64,000 bases of DNA from Aralia elata (Eukaryota > Streptophyta > Magnoliopsida > Apiales > Araliaceae), in assembly GCA_034770075.1 (NCBI GenBank), contig CM068385.1, positions 48,010,721-48,074,720 on the forward strand, read 5' to 3'. This document shows, piece after piece, positions 44,001 through 56,462 of this stretch. Position numbers and translations under genes: made by a program. Under the pieces are notes generated by a model that searched no databases, was not told the origin of the DNA, and saw nothing but the letters and a program-made list of their open reading frames with translations. The number at the start of each line of letters is the position of its first letter. Within the stretch, counting starts at the first letter, position 1.

Positions 44001-44425
44001 GCAAAGCGAATGTAGTGGCTGATGCCTTGAGTAGAAAAGGCAAGGTGAAATTGATGCAGCTGACAGTCCAGGAGGAATTGATACGGGATTTTGAACGCCT
44101 GGAATTGGAGGTTAAGTATCCGATAGAGACGGACGAAAAATTGTGTACCATAACCGCAGGTCCGACTCTACTGGATAAGATAAAGGAGGCTCAAGAATTT
44201 GACGAGGAATGCATTGACATTAAGAAACAGTTATCGGAGGGAAAAGCCTCGAAGTATAAGGTTGACATCACAGGATTGCTGAGGTTCGAGGGAAGGATCT
44301 GGATACCCTACGTACCAGACTTAAGGGAAGAGATCAGGAGGCCCATAATACAAGATTTTTGGTACATCCGGGTAGCACCAAGATGTATCAAGATCTTCGT
44401 CAACATTATTGGTGGCCGCATTTGA
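41057..44425 (+). CDS. Gag-protease-RT-RNase H of B
   Basis: One open frame of 1,122 residues from ATG 41057 (MPRGRPHNQ). Gag core about 60-235; knuckles C278-C289 (atypical), C296-C309 and C317-C330 (CX2CX4HX4C). Protease catalytic D400-S-G, with ILGMDWL near 470-476. RT from about 550: D672 and FIDD (734-737). RNase H has D884, E921, D946 and D989, the full D-E-D-D set. Oddities: position 639 is Pro where A and the RT family have Arg (DYRELN), and around 766-770 a 2-nt and a 1-nt insertion cancel out ([10 protein letters not shown] against YAKFSKCEF). Near 44334 four bases present in A are missing, so the last 30 residues are out of frame and the protein ends early, before integrase. Confidence 0.92.
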   Translation: MPRGRPHNQRVGESESEVGNQSNPMRMFAEMLAEAMQSRPPQGGAQAAVEPVHHLANFKNFKLVGPPDFKGTLNPIEAQTWIEEIEKVFEVARVAEEQKTSFATFMLKGEANYWWKANRGRVEGGIVAWNRFKEMFLENYFPESMKQEMEIKFLELKQGNMSVAEYAAKFNELARFATHQVSTEERKARRFEQGLKPWLYRSVAVLKIKTFAELMERAIIAEGGSEALAKYNQEKKKGHEGPKAGSSGGSNPNKRKWVESQSSWGNKSGGEVKKSGRCNKCGKNHTGECMKGKSVCYQCGQPGHMAPQCRNKPKGGCFSCGAPDHQIKDCPKRKGDAGSGNRNNNNSGNNNRLSYGTPTSQANRPTARTFNMTVQDAMESKDVVSGIIPINDINAYVLFDSGATCSFVSEEFASQLNLPCEKLEHPMNVEVANKEIVPVEHIHRNCCVELRGFKLNVDLIPIRLGEFDVILGMDWLSTHIAVIDCKEKCVHLKTPNKSKVVFYGSKSPRQSCCLTMMQTRRLLKKGCVCYLAYVVDTRQVGDEMSQIPVVRDFTDVFPDELPGLPPDRETEFVIDLAPETAPISKPPYRMTPVEMKELMVQLQELLDKGYIRPNVSPWGAPVLFVKKKDGSMRLCIDYPELNKVTIKNRYPLPRIDDLFDQLKGAKYFSKIDLRTGYHQLKVRQEDIPKTAFRTRYGHFEFLVMSFGLTNAPAAFMDMMNRVFKQYLDKFVVVFIDDILVYSETEEEHAEHLKIVLEALRREKLYMQSFTKCEFWLQRVQFLGHVIDKNGVSVDPAKVEAVINWEQPKTPTEIQSFLGLAGYYRRFIQDFSKIASPLTNLTRKTVKFVWSEKCEESFMELKKRLSQAPVLTLPDNTGGFVVYSDASHKGLGCVLMQHGKVVAYASRQLKDYEKGYPTHDLELAAVVFALKIWRHYLYGEKCEIYTDHKSLKYIFTQKELNMRQRRWLELIKDYDCEILYHPGKANVVADALSRKGKVKLMQLTVQEELIRDFERLELEVKYPIETDEKLCTITAGPTLLDKIKEAQEFDEECIDIKKQLSEGKASKYKVDITGLLRFEGRIWIPYVPDLREEIRRPIIQDFWYIRVAPRCIKIFVNIIGGRI

Positions 44426-45591
44426 AAGGGAAAGTTGCAGAATTCGTCAGCCAGTGTTTAACTTGCCAGAGGATTAAGGCAGAGCACCAGCGACCGAGCG
44501 GATTGTTGCAACCCTTGGAGATTCCAGAATGGAAGTGGGAACACATTACTATGGATTTTGTGGTAGGACTCCCGATAACTGAGAAGGGTCTAGACGCCAT
44601 TTGGGTGATCGTAGATCGTTTGACCAAGTCTGCCCACTTTCTACCGATCAAGATTAGGTACAAATTGGAGCAGTTGGCGAAACTTTACGTAAAGGAGATA
44701 GTATCACGGCATGGAGTGCCGGTTTCTATTGTGTCAGACAGAGATCCGCGATTCACGTCAAATTTTTGGAGAAGTCTACAGGAGAGACTGGGAACACAGT
44801 TGAGGATGAGTACGGCATATCATCCTCAGACTGATGGTCAGAGTGAGCGAACAATTCAGACCCTAGAGGATATGCTCCGGGCAGTTGTGATGGATTTAGG
44901 AGGCAATTGGGATGATCACTTGCCATTAGTAGAGTTTGCTTACAACAACAGTTACCACGCTAGCATTGGTATGCCACCGTACGAAGCGTTATATGGAAGA
45001 AAGTGTCGAACACCGTTGTGCTGGGATGAAGTTGGAGAACGGAGATTGTTGGGACCAGAATTGGTACAACAGACCGTGGAAATTATTAAAGTAATAAGAC
45101 AACGGTTAGTGGCAGCCCAGGATCGCCAGAAGAAGTATGCTGACTTACATCGTCAGAAACGAGACTTTGAAGTCGGTAGTTTTGTGTTTCTAAAAGTATC
45201 CCCCTGGAAAGGCAAAATCCATTTTGGGAAAAAGGGCAAATTGAGCCCTAGGTTCATAGGACCTTTTGAAATACTAAGGAGAATAGGAGAAGTGGCGTAC
45301 GAGGTAGCATTACCTCCTGAACTTGAGCACATCCACAACGTGTTTCATGTATCGGTGCTACGTCCATATAAGCCAGACTATAAACATGTCATCTCCTATG
45401 AACCAATTCAAGTCGAGAGGGATTTATCGTACGAGGAGGTTCCTGTTCAAATACTGGATAGAAAAGAGCAGCAGCTGAGGAATAAAATCATTCACTCGGT
45501 GAAAGTTCTCTGGAGAAATCACGCGGTGGAAGAAGCCACGTGGGAACTCGAAGAGAAAATAAGAGCGAATTGCCCCCAATTATTTGAGTAA
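44359..45591 (+). pseudogene. Integrase with chromodomain of B, frame-separated
   Basis: 410 open residues in the frame after the 4-nt loss. The listed ATG is just the first one in the frame; in A this is the interior of pol. It includes the second half of the zinc module (CLTCQ), D of TMDFVVG, D of VSDRDPRF, E of [17 protein letters not shown], and a chromodomain tail with VKVLWRNH and EEATWE, ending CPQLFE. All catalytic residues are kept, so only the upstream shift prevents a full polyprotein. Confidence 0.88.
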
Positions 45592-45625
45592 CCTTAGGTA
45601 GAAATTCCGAGGACGGAATTTTTAT

Positions 45626-45638
45626 AAGGGGGAGAGGA
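45626..45638 (+). other. Polypurine tract of B
   Basis: AAGGGGGAGAGGA directly before the 3' LTR start. Confidence 0.92.
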
Positions 45639-45730
45639 TGTAATGTCCAGAAATTTTTAAACATTGTATCGAATTTATTTTAATAAATAAAATTCATTTT
45701 AATTTTACGTACTTAATTGGATCAATGGGG

Positions 45731-45810
<80 letters not shown>

Positions 45811-48800
45811 GTTATTATTATTATTATTACTATTTAAATAAATAATTACATGATCCAATAATTTTCTTGCATTAGAAAGGGCTCATTAATAGTTTGATTT
45901 AAATTAGTGGGCTAACCCTAAGAATTTAATTTGCAAGGAAACTTGGAAAGAAAATTTATAAATAAATTCTTTTAAATAAAGAATTATGGTTAAAAAAATA
46001 AATATTTCAAATAAATAATTAATTTGTTTAAATTAAATTGGACTGGCCCAATTTCCATTTTTGTTAAGTTGAGCCCAATACCCTTTTATTTTCCTAATTG
46101 GGCTGATTCTTCATTTGTTTCAACCGGCCCAAGGCAAGCCCATTCCTTATCCATGATTACCGATCGGGTTGGGCCAAGCAAAACGGGTCGACCCGTTTCT
46201 AATTAGAATTGGGGAAAAACCCAACCGGCAAAACAAAGGGATAATAACCGGCGTTTCATTTGAAGGCTTTAGCCTAAACCAAATAGCAACAGAGACGGGA
46301 GACAATTGGGGGAAACGACCGAGCTAAGAAAACCAAAACCCTCAAATCAACCAGCCAAGCCTAGAAACAGACAGGGAAGAAGGCGCCGGCGACACCAGCG
46401 GGGAAAGAAGGTGAGCCACGAAGCGACCGGGCAAAATGCGGTAAGGACCGAAGGTCCCAGAAATCCGGCGAAAACGACCGGCGAGATGCGCGGCTCGAGG
46501 AACTGATGGCAAAAACATAGCTGGGTTTGATGTGAAGTGATCGACAGCCCCCATCTCCCTACCGTCGGTTAATAACTGGGTCAGGTAGGGTATTGCCCAA
46601 TATTTGGGTAAAATCGTTACTATAAATTGAACCCTCCCCCAAACCCCATAGCTGCCGAATTCGTGTCTGTAAACCCAATTAGGAAGAAACATATATATAT
46701 ATATATATATACTCATTAGAGGTTGCCGCAAGAAGGAAAAAAAGAAGAAGAAAATTTTGATCAGTGGATGACCGACTGGGTGGTGTATTGTGGAAGAAGA
46801 AGAAGAATAGCTAGCCGATCGAACCCAAGGTACAACACTGGGTTATTTGAATGTACTGTGATAAGTTCTATTTTGGATTTTTTTTGAAAGTTTTTCCTTT
46901 CCCTGTAGCTGGGTTGTGCTATACTGTATTGTGTTGCCTATTGTGATCGTTATAGCACTGTGTTAGATTTTGTTGGATTGTATGGTTTCAATTTGGGGAA
47001 ACCTGAAAATTTCAGGACCTTATGGTTCGGGTAAAAGAACTCTGTATTGGATAAATTGTTTCTGGGTGTGAATTTAATTGTTTCCTTGTGTTGGGGTATT
47101 CTACTTCTCTGTATTAGACTAAAATGGTTCATTGGAATTGTTTGGTTTATATTATACATGGTATGGGATTTTGTTGTTGCTCTAAGTTGGGTTGTGCTGT
47201 TTTGAGTTAAATCTCTGTAGATTAAAGAACCCTAAGGTTCTGGTAAGTTGGTTTCTACAGTAAAAGTAGGCCGGTGCAGTGTTGTTAAACGCATACCTTA
47301 TGTTTGTTGCAATGTTCAAATGAACTGTCTTCATGGTTGGGCATCAATTGTTGGGCCAGTAACATGGGTTTTAAAACAAAAGCAAATGAATATTTAACAA
47401 TAATAATAATTAAATATGAACAAAGTTAATAAAATAATTATTTATTATTTATTAATACATAATAAATAATAAATAAATACAAATAAAAGTTAATGAATAA
47501 TTATTTATTATTTATTAATAAATAATAAAGAAAATAAATATTTAATTATTATTTAATAATAATAATAATTAAATGTAAATGGATAGTTAATAATAAATAA
47601 AGATAATAAATATTATTTGACTAAGTAATAATTAAATATGAATAAAGCTAATAAAATAATTATTTATTATTTTTCCAATAAGTACTAAATAAAGGTAATA
47701 AATATTTAACTATTATTTAATTAATATTAAATAATAATTAAGTATGAATAAAGTTAGTAATATAATAATTATTTATTATTTATTTATGAATAATAAATAA
47801 AGATAATAAATATTTAATTATTACTTAATAATAGTAATAATTAAGTATGACCAAAGTGATGTAATAATTATTTACTATTTACTTATAAATAATAAATAAA
47901 AAATAATAAATATTTAATTATTATTTAATGATAATAATAATTAAGTATGAATGAAGTTACGAATTAATAAGGATAATAATTACTTAATCATTAATGAAAT
48001 AATGATTAAGTATAAGGGAAATTATTAAGTTAGTTATTTATTTTTTGGTCCCTAATAAATAATGATAAACAAACACTTAAGGACTATTTAAATATATTAA
48101 GTGTGGGGAGAATTAATACAGTAAGTATTAAATTAATATTAAACGAGGAACAAGATTAACAATTACTCAATTACCCCTAAGGTAAGTAGTAATTGAGCGC
48201 AACAAATTTTAACAAGTGATCAATTGTTACTTAGTTGTTTTTAAGTCAAAATAAATTTATTATTATTTATAATAAATAAAGATTGTTAGCTCACATTCTG
48301 AGACAAACAAAGGGACTCAAATAACAAGTAACCCTAATTAGCTATCATATATAGCTAAGAGTCAGTAATTAAATTCTGTTTAGCTAATGCTAATAGTAGT
48401 TAAATGTGTTCAGTGAGCTGTTATCTGTTAAATAAATAGCATAAGTGAGTAAAGTTACGCAATGCTAATGGACAAACCAACTCTACCAACTGATAGGTTA
48501 TCCAAGATCAATTAAGTAAAGCTAGAAATTATCTGTAGCTGAGCAAACAGGCAAGTTCCTAACCCTAAACTTCTTACATTGTTGCAAGTTCTTCTTACTC
48601 AATTTTTTACATTGAGTAAGTTCTTTAACTGCATTTCTTCAATATATCGAATGCAAGTTTCTTTTTACTCAACTGTTACCTTGAGCAAGCTTTTAAACCT
48701 TATGCATTGTTTTATTCGTGCAAGAAGGTATATGTTACTGCAAGTTATTCTTTAAGCTTGAACCTTATTTCCAAGCATGCTTTAAGTGGTCTAATTTACT

Positions 48801-49648
48801 TTTAAAATTATTCCACATCTGTATAATTATTGACAATCGCACCCGTGCATTTGAATTCGTATAATTAAGTTCAGAAATTTATGAACCACTCATGGTTAAG
48901 TCTGAACCCTTGTTCGGTCAGACAAATATGTGAGAACTTATAAAAGCTATCCGAACCAATCAATGGTAAGGATTCTTAGACTGTATGAACACCCCTTTAT
49001 TTATAGGGGAGTACCCCACGTACCGTATATAAGGTACAAATAGCAGAATTAAATGTTATGCATATACATAGGGTACGCGAGGCTGATCCCCTCAAGTACG
49101 TTATTCTGTAGCCAGTAACCAGAGGGTCAACCAGCTATTGACTCCTTTGGAAGTTATCGTTCAAAGTCTATTTGACTATCAATTGTTCTAAAAGCAATTA
49201 TTGTTCTTGCTTCTGATTTTTTTTTCTAATGTTGAAATTCCTTTAATATCCCTTCATCATGATATATCCTTATTGTCGTACTTTAAACTTGCTGGGCAAA
49301 CTCGTTGCTCATTCTTGTTATATCATGACTTCATTGCAGCTAAACCCGAGACGTCAGGGAAGAACAAAGGAAAGGAAAAGATGAAGTGATAGACTTCATG
49401 TAGCAGAAAATAAAATTATGTGTAGTTGACTTCTGTAATGTAATTTAATCCCTGATAGCTATTAGGGTATGGATTGTGTATGTGTTTAAGGTTATTTGTA
49501 TTCTGGGACTAGTAACACCTTGTAATGAACAACGTATGTTTATTTTATTCCGCATTTTAGATACCATATGTTGTTATAGGTGGATGTTTATGTTGGATCG
49601 TGATGACCGGATCCGGGTATTTGGAGACCCGAATTTGGGGGCGTCACA
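45639..49648 (+). repeat. 3' LTR of B
   Basis: 4,010 bp with the same ends as the 5' LTR, followed by gctcc. It holds the longer TTA array (45732-45833) and a short TA run near 46690. It is probably the more accurate copy of the pair because it lacks the many extra homopolymer bases. Confidence 0.95.
45732..45833. repeat. TTA microsatellite in the 3' LTR of B
   Basis: About 100 bp of (TTA)n with four interruptions. Both LTRs are copied from one template at insertion, so the length difference arose afterwards or in assembly. Confidence 0.95.
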
Positions 49649-49653
49649 GCTCC
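49649..49653. other. Target site duplication of B, right copy
   Basis: gctcc, the partner of 35554-35558. Confidence 0.93.
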
Positions 49654-50258
49654 TCTGGTATAGACAAAAGAAAAGGACATGTTTATTGGTTTTAATTACT
49701 GTTTTTGAATAATTTAAGTCTTTTATAAGGCTTTGTTGTAATAACTTAGTACTGAGAACGATGTAACTGAACTTAATGATATAAAATATATTATCATCCT
49801 TTATGATATCGATTGCGTTATACTCTGATCTTTAAATTGTTTATAATAGTGGTACTAAGTTAGTACAGTATCCATATGAACTATACATCTGAATGAGGGT
49901 ATTTGAATGATATTGAGAGTTCTATAAGCTCTGGGGTTACACTTAATGAGCCTCGGTAAGGTGCCATCTTTACCGGAATGCGCCCCTCAGTTCTAGGGAC
50001 AATCTTATCATTGATACTGTGAATGTCAGATAGATAGGGAATATCGATATGAAAGAGATATCCACAAGATATGAATCTATACATCCAAGTGAGGGTATCC
50101 AAACACAGATAACGTTCTGACGAGAACTATTATCTGTTATGGGATACTGTGAACCTTGAATAGATAGAAGTTATATATTATGGAATATTTATAGTTAAAT
50201 AGTATCACGTGAGCACCAAATCTGCTACAGGAGGTGTAGAGAATTTGGGGGCGTCACA
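49649..50258 (+). repeat. 3' LTR of C, part 3 (end)
   Basis: Remaining LTR of C after B, ending gaatttgggggcgtcaca at 50258 as expected for this LTR family. No gene. The last 50 bases form an inverted repeat with the adjoining LTR of D. Confidence 0.78.
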
Positions 50259-53200
50259 CCAATACCTCGAATTTGGTGCTCACGATAAAATACATCCATA
50301 CACCTCTAAATAACATAAATTAACTAATGCGGAATAAATAAACATATGTTGTTCATTACAAAAGGTTTACTACGTTCCCAAGGTCTATAACCTTAAATAG
50401 AATACATCGCAGAATACAATAATATTACAAAACGATTCCACGATTACATAACATGATAGTTCATATAACTATTCCTTAAGCTTTCATTTGCCTTTGTCCG
50501 CCTTGGAACTCCCCGGCTTAACTGCAATAGGTTCATGATATAGCAAGGGTGAGCAACTACTTTGCTCAGCAAGTTTAAAATGAATAAAGAAGATATATCA
50601 TGAATGAATAAGAATAATAGCCGCATAGATCAACAATTTATGAACATTGATGAAGTAGCTGAAATGGCATAATCAAAGTTCAAATAAAACAATAAATATT
50701 GATTATTTACTGCTGAGTGGTCCAATAGACCATGAACGTTTGGCCAAAGAGTCAATCATTCAACTAACTCTTTTAAAACCTGGCCCCGTCAGCTGTACTC
50801 GAGGGGATCAGCATCTTGTACACCATGTATATGCATAACATTTAACTCTGACTGGATCGAATAACCGACACATTATAATCCCCTAAACAGGGTTGCTCTC
50901 TCAGTCCAAGAATCCGTACCAACTACTGGTTTGGATAGCTTTTAAAAATATTAATCCTGCATATGTCTAGCCGAAACAAATGACGTAGACTATTCCTTAA
51001 ACAGTTTATCAAATGAAGAACTTAAACATTTCACAGCCCAACAACAAATCATGAATTCAAATACACAAAGTGCGAATATCAATAATTATTTCTGATGTGG
51101 AATAATTGACAATAATTAATCTACTAATATCATTTAAAAGTAATAACTCGTGTCTGAGTTAGGAAACTTGCAATAATATAGAATACTTGCTCAATAAATA
51201 AATCGAGTAAGATAGAACCTGCTTAATAATGAAACTTGCCCAATTATAAAGGTTGAGTAAGTTTAAGAAACTTGTAATTCATAAGAATAAACTCGCACAA
51301 TAATAAAAGTTGTACGGGTTAGGAAACTTGGCCAACACAAGGGTTAGACAAGCGTTAGGAAACTTGCTCAATAAATAAATTGAGTTAGAATAGGAAACTT
51401 GCACAATATTCAACATTTGTATAGGATAAGAAACCTGCTCATTACAATTCGAGTAAGGTTAGGGAAAACTTGCCTGGTGCGTCTGCTACAATATTACAAC
51501 ACGCGCTCCTTAATATCCTACACAATTAAGTACATATTCACATAATAATTAGTCACATATTGGATACCAAATAATGGTCTATACTACTCTATAATGTTTC
51601 ATTCTTATTAGAAACATAATATTAAACAAGATTATACACACTAGTTACGGCGTTACGACGCTTGCACGTCTGTACGCCAAACTTGATTATTTGAACGCCC
51701 AAACGACACGCATTTGCGTACGCCTAACACACCCATTCGATTTATCTAATACTCATTGGTTAATTCTAAGTATCATTATAATTTATAACATTCATGTTTT
51801 AGAACTTAGAACAACATAAATTAGCGTCGAAAACATTGTTGCACATGTGCATGTCCAACGCCCTCCGATTGTCTGCAATCGCACAACAGTCCTAAAGATG
51901 GTCAATTTAGGAATTGATCTCGACCTCAAATGTTAAAACTTATTAAAAGGAAGTTGTAATTATACTCTTTTTCTTTCCGAATCATCTTGGATCATCTCAA
52001 TCCGAGTTCGTATGAGAAAGTTACGCCCATTTTACTAAAGGACGTCAAAGCTGTTTGCACAATCTCTTGTCCAGTGCCTTAGGCACTCAAAAATGGCCTT
52101 TGAGCAGCGCCTAGGCGCTCTCTCATAGTATATGGGCTCGTGGCCAGTGCTTTGCCAAGCGCCTAAGCGCTCGGCCTGAGTCACCCAACCCGTTTTCTTC
52201 CCGGAATGCTCTGTTTTTGGTTTTCTAGACCTATCTTGCTTCTAACCACCATAACTCCCTCAATACACGTTCAAATTGGTCCGTTCCGGACTCTATGGAC
52301 TCCTAAGACATAGGGCTACAACATATCAAAAATTTAAAGATATCCATTAATATTAACATGGCCAAATCTTAGGCCAAAGTATCAACTCATGCTATATTTT
52401 TGTGTTCTTGGTGTTCTTGGTGTTCTTCACAAAAATCATCACCAAATCTTTGTTTTAATCCCTTTTTACTCCATTCCAACTGGGTTAAACTCATAACCCA
52501 TGGAATTATAACATCATAATAACAAATAAATTAAACAAACACGAAATCATAGCTACAAAGTCCTCTAAATCGTTCAAATGTTCAAGTTCATGTCCAAAGT
52601 TCATTGTTCTTCATCCTCCTTAAGCATATGTACAGATTTATTGCGTTTTTGTTCCACTTTGATGTTATTAATGGCTTATATAACCTCTTAACCACATTTA
52701 AAAACATCCAACACAATCAAAAACAACAAGAATCGCCAGAAAATCGAATTACAAGCTTAAGAGCTCAAAAACCACAAAAACTTGAAAACCTTAACAAGAA
52801 CTCGAATGGAATGGATTTGATTGTTTGTTTACCTCTGTAAATCCTTCCTAGATGATTAAGAAGATTGCTAGGCTTTGCTTTAAGTTCTTGTTCCTTGCTT
52901 TGGCTTCCTTCTCTTCTTCACTCGTGCACCACCTCTCTCTCTAGACTTCTTCTTCTTCCTTCTTCCTTTTTCCGGCGATTTCCTTTTCTTTTTCCGGCGA
53001 CTTCCTCCTCCTTCCTTCTTCTTTCTTGCTGCAAATTTTCCCTCTCTCTCTCTCTCTCTATCTGCTGAAGCAACTTGGTTTGATGAAATGCAAGAAAGAA
53101 TGAATGATTTGGGAGGAGTGGAGGAGTAATTTTAGGAGTAGTGGGTTAGTTGCTCAAGGTTAGCCAACAAATTCAAATGCTTGCCGGCAACTCCCTTCAT

Positions 53201-53785
53201 GCTCTCATTTGATTGGCCTAAATTAGTGGGTTGGTTCCCTCTTGGAGTAACAAGCCAAAATAAATACGCAGATACACAAAAATATATCCAAAAACTCCCA
53301 CTTTTGTACCAAAACTGATAAATAACTCCACCCAAAATTAAAATGGGTACTCCCATAATTATTGGGATGGGTAAAAATAATTATTATGGGATTTGTCCAA
53401 ATATTCGGAACACCCATATAATACATTTCGGATACGGATAAAATCACGTATCATCTCAAATAAAATTTCTGACACTTGGAAAAATTATTCGTACGCATAT
53501 ACGCATTAACTAAATTATTCAACATCGAAAAAGACACAAAAATTTTATGGCATGAATAGTGCCTCGGGAAACGTGCCCCGTGAATAGTAATTTAGCGATG
53601 CTATGTGAAATCAATTATTCACTTAAACAAAACTATAACACGTAAAATTTCATGCATTCATATAATCCAGGTTGTCACACAACCTTTAAACATACAACAC
53701 AAAAATAATATTAAAAAAATATAATATATTCATTAATATTCAAAATTTGAATTACATGGCAAATCCAAAATTCCCGGTCGTTACA
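50259..53785 (-). repeat. 3' LTR of chromovirus D
   Basis: About 3.5 kb, minus orientation; homology to the solo LTR starts around aatgcggaataaataaacat (50326). On the minus strand it begins TGTAACGACCGGG at 53785. The expected terminal tgtgacgcc at its other end is missing at the junction with C. It contains degenerate hairpin repeats around 51160-51480 and three short GC-rich palindromes at 52073-52171. The open frames near 52604 and 52865 are chance. Confidence 0.8.
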
Positions 53786-53801
53786 TCCTCCCCCCTTATA
53801 A
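53786..53801 (-). other. Polypurine tract of D
   Basis: TATAAGGGGGGAGGA on the minus strand next to the LTR start, one G longer and two bases shorter than in A. Confidence 0.82.
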
Positions 53802-53851
53802 GAATTTTGTCCCCAGAATTACAATCTAGGTACGGAACACTTAACATGGGT

Positions 53852-56462
53852 TCACTCAAAAAGATGCGGATAATTCTTCCTCATCTTTTCTTCTAGCTCC
53901 CACGTGACTTCTTCAGCTGCGTGGTTCCTCCAAAATACTTTGACCGAATGGATGACCTTATTTCTTAACGTCTGCTCCTTCCTATCTAATATCTGGACAG
54001 GAATCTCTTCATATGACAAGTCTCACTCAACTTGAATCGGTTCATAGGATATCACATGCTTTTAGTCGGGTTTATATGGCCGCAACACAGAAACGTGAAA
54101 TACATTATGAATGTGCTCCAGTTCAGGAGGTAAAGCTACCTCCTATGCCACTTCACCTACCCTCTTTAAAACTTCAAATGGTCCTACGAACCTAGGACTC
54201 AATTTTCCCTTCTTTCCAAATCTGATCTTCCCTTTCCAGGGAGATACCTTCAAAAACACGAAACTGCCAACTTCAAAGTCTCGCTTCTGACAATGCAAAT
54301 CGGAATATTTCTTCTGTCAGTCCTGAGCCGCTACCAATCGAGTTCTTATCACCTTGACGACATCCACAGTCTGTTATACCAATTCAGGTCCCAACAGTCT
54401 CTGTTCACTGACTTTGTCCCAACACAGAGGTGTCCGACACTTCCTCCCGTATAATGCTTCATATGGTGGCATGCCAATACTCGCATGATAACTGTTATTA
54501 TAGGCAACCTCAACCAATGGTAGCTGCCTTTAAAATCCATTACACATGCTCTAAGCATGTCCTCCAGCATGTGAATCGTTCGTTCGCTTTGCCCATCCGT
54601 TTGAGGGTGATGCGCCGTACTCATCCTCAACTGAGTTCCCAACCTTTCTTGCAAGCTCTTCTAGAAATTCGATGTGAAACGCTGATCTCTATCAGATACA
54701 ATAGATACCGGCACTTCATGTCTTGACACAATCTCTTTCACATATAACTTTGCTAGTTACTCCAGATTGTACCTTATCTTGATCGGTAGAAAATGTGCAG
54801 ATTTAGTTAAACGATCCACGATCACCCAGATCGCGTCGTAACCCTTCTGAGTTGGTGGAAGCCCCGTCACAAAGTCCATCGTGATATGCTCCCACTTCCA
54901 CTCCGGAATTTCCAGCAGTTGTAGCAGCCCACCCGGTTTCTGATGTTCTGCTTTTACCCTCTGACATGTCAAACATCGCCCAACACATTCCGCGACCTCC
55001 CTCTTCATGTTCGGCCACCAGAAGTGTTGGCGCAAATCCTGATACATCTTGGTACTACCAGGGTGTATCGAATACCTTGTAGAAGGAGCTTCCTACAGAA
55101 CCTCTTCCCTTAACTCCGGAACCATCGGTATCCATATTCTCCCTTCAAACCTTAGCAATCCTGTACTATCAATTTTGTACTTCAAATCCTCTCCTTCCGA
55201 GACTCGCTCCCTTATGGCAACACATTCATCGTCCTTTCCTTGAGCCTCCTTTATCCTGTCTAATAAAGTCGGACTCGCCTCTACTGTGAACAGTTTCTCG
55301 TCTGCATTCGTCGGATACTTAACTTCTAACTCCAATATTTCCATATCCTTGATTAGTTCTTCTTGAGTTGTCAGCATCATCAATTTATCTCTGCCCTTCT
55401 TACTTAGAGCATCGGCTACTACGTTGGCCTTACCAGGATGGTATAGAATCTCACAAGCGTAGTCCTTGATCAACTCTAACCATCGCCTCTGTCTCATGTT
55501 TAGCTCCTTCTGAGTGAAGATATATTTCAGACTTTTGTAGTCTGTGTATATCTCACACTTTAACCCATACAGATAGTGCCTCCAAATCTTCAGAGCAAAC
55601 ACCACTGCTGCTAGTTCCAGGTCATGAGTCGGATATCCCTTCTCATAGTCTTTCAGTTGTCGTGACGCATACCCAATGACCTTCCCATGCTGCATCAATA
55701 CGCACCCAACGCCTTTGTGTGACGCATCACTGTACACCACAAATCCCCCTGTATCATCTGGCAGTGATAACACAGGTGCTTCACTAAGTTTCTTCTTTAA
55801 CTCCAAGAAACTCTCTTCGCACTTATCCGTCCACTGAAACTTCATAGTCTTCCTTGTCAAATTTGTTAACGACGTCGCTATCTTCGAAAAATTCTGAATA
55901 AATCTCCCAGTTTATTACCGCTTCTACCTTGGTAGGATCCACTGATACACCATCCTTGTCAATTACGTGCCCCAAAAACTGCACCCTTTGTAGCCAAAAT
56001 TCACACTTGGAAAACTTTGCATATAGTTTCTCTCTCCTCAGCGTTTCCAAGGCTATCCTCAAATCCTCGACGTGTTCCCCCTCCATCTTCGAGTAGACTA
56101 GGATGTCATCTATGAAAACGACAACAAATTTATCTAGGTGTTGCTTGAACACTCGGTTCATCATGTCCATAAATGCTGCTGGCGTGCTCGTCAGCCCAAA
56201 CGACATCACCAAAAACTCAAAGTGTCCATATCGAGTTCTGAATGCTGTCTTTGGAATATCCTCTTGCCTCACATTCAGTTGGTGATATCCCATTCTCAAG
56301 TCAATCTTCGAAAAGTATTTTGCTCCTTTCAATTGATCAAACAAATCATCAATTTTGGGCAACAGGTACTTGTTCTTAATCGTGACTTTGTTCAACTCCC
56401 GATAGTTAATGCAAAGCCTAAGCGATCCATCTTTCTTCTTTACGAACAGTACTGGCGCTCCC
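53852..56462 (-). pseudogene. RT-RNase H-integrase-chromodomain of D, broken and truncated
   Basis: Minus-strand pol ending at the TGA at 53852. The RT part (55823-56395) has [31 protein letters not shown] and FIDD. About 65 bp are deleted near 55905, removing the segment that reads [12 protein letters not shown] in B. RNase H and the tether (55093-55860) are open with YSDASHKG and TDYKSL, a D-Y instead of D-H in that motif. Integrase lies at 54349-55047 with CLTCQ, TMDFVTG and DGQSERT, split by a frameshift and stops. The chromodomain remnant lies before 53852. Everything upstream of the RT WGAP motif is cut off at 56462 by copia element K. Confidence 0.85.

Larger units (their letters stand above)
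35559..49648 (+). mobile_element. Chromovirus B (Tekay/Del-like), complete 14.1 kb
   Basis: Complete plus-strand element: two LTRs of about 4.0 kb, Met-type primer site, ORF0, gag-pol with chromodomain, purine tract and a perfect 5-bp target duplication gctcc. It is the best-preserved element in the window. Three lesions make it non-autonomous: a TAG in ORF0 (40263-40265), Pro instead of Arg in the RT DYRELN motif (42971-42973), and a 4-nt loss near 44334 that shifts the frame before integrase. The LTRs differ mostly by single-base length changes in homopolymers. Confidence 0.95.
28320..50258 (+). mobile_element. Old chromovirus C, decayed, carrying two later insertions
   Basis: Plus-strand chromovirus remnant: end of leader, ORF0, traces of gag, decayed protease-RT-RNase H-integrase, a degraded purine tract and a 3' LTR from 31662 to 50258 that is interrupted twice. 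Its own LTR sums to about 2.7 kb once the insertions are removed. The 5' LTR and primer site are missing; element T ends exactly at the start of its leader remnant. Large deletions have removed most of gag, the RT core and part of integrase. It is much more diverged than A or B. Confidence 0.8.

Noticed and set aside
52865..53068. Ser/Leu-rich frame resembling a signal peptide
   Set aside because: It is a CT-rich microsatellite-like stretch in the D LTR (ctctct run near 53041) and not conserved.
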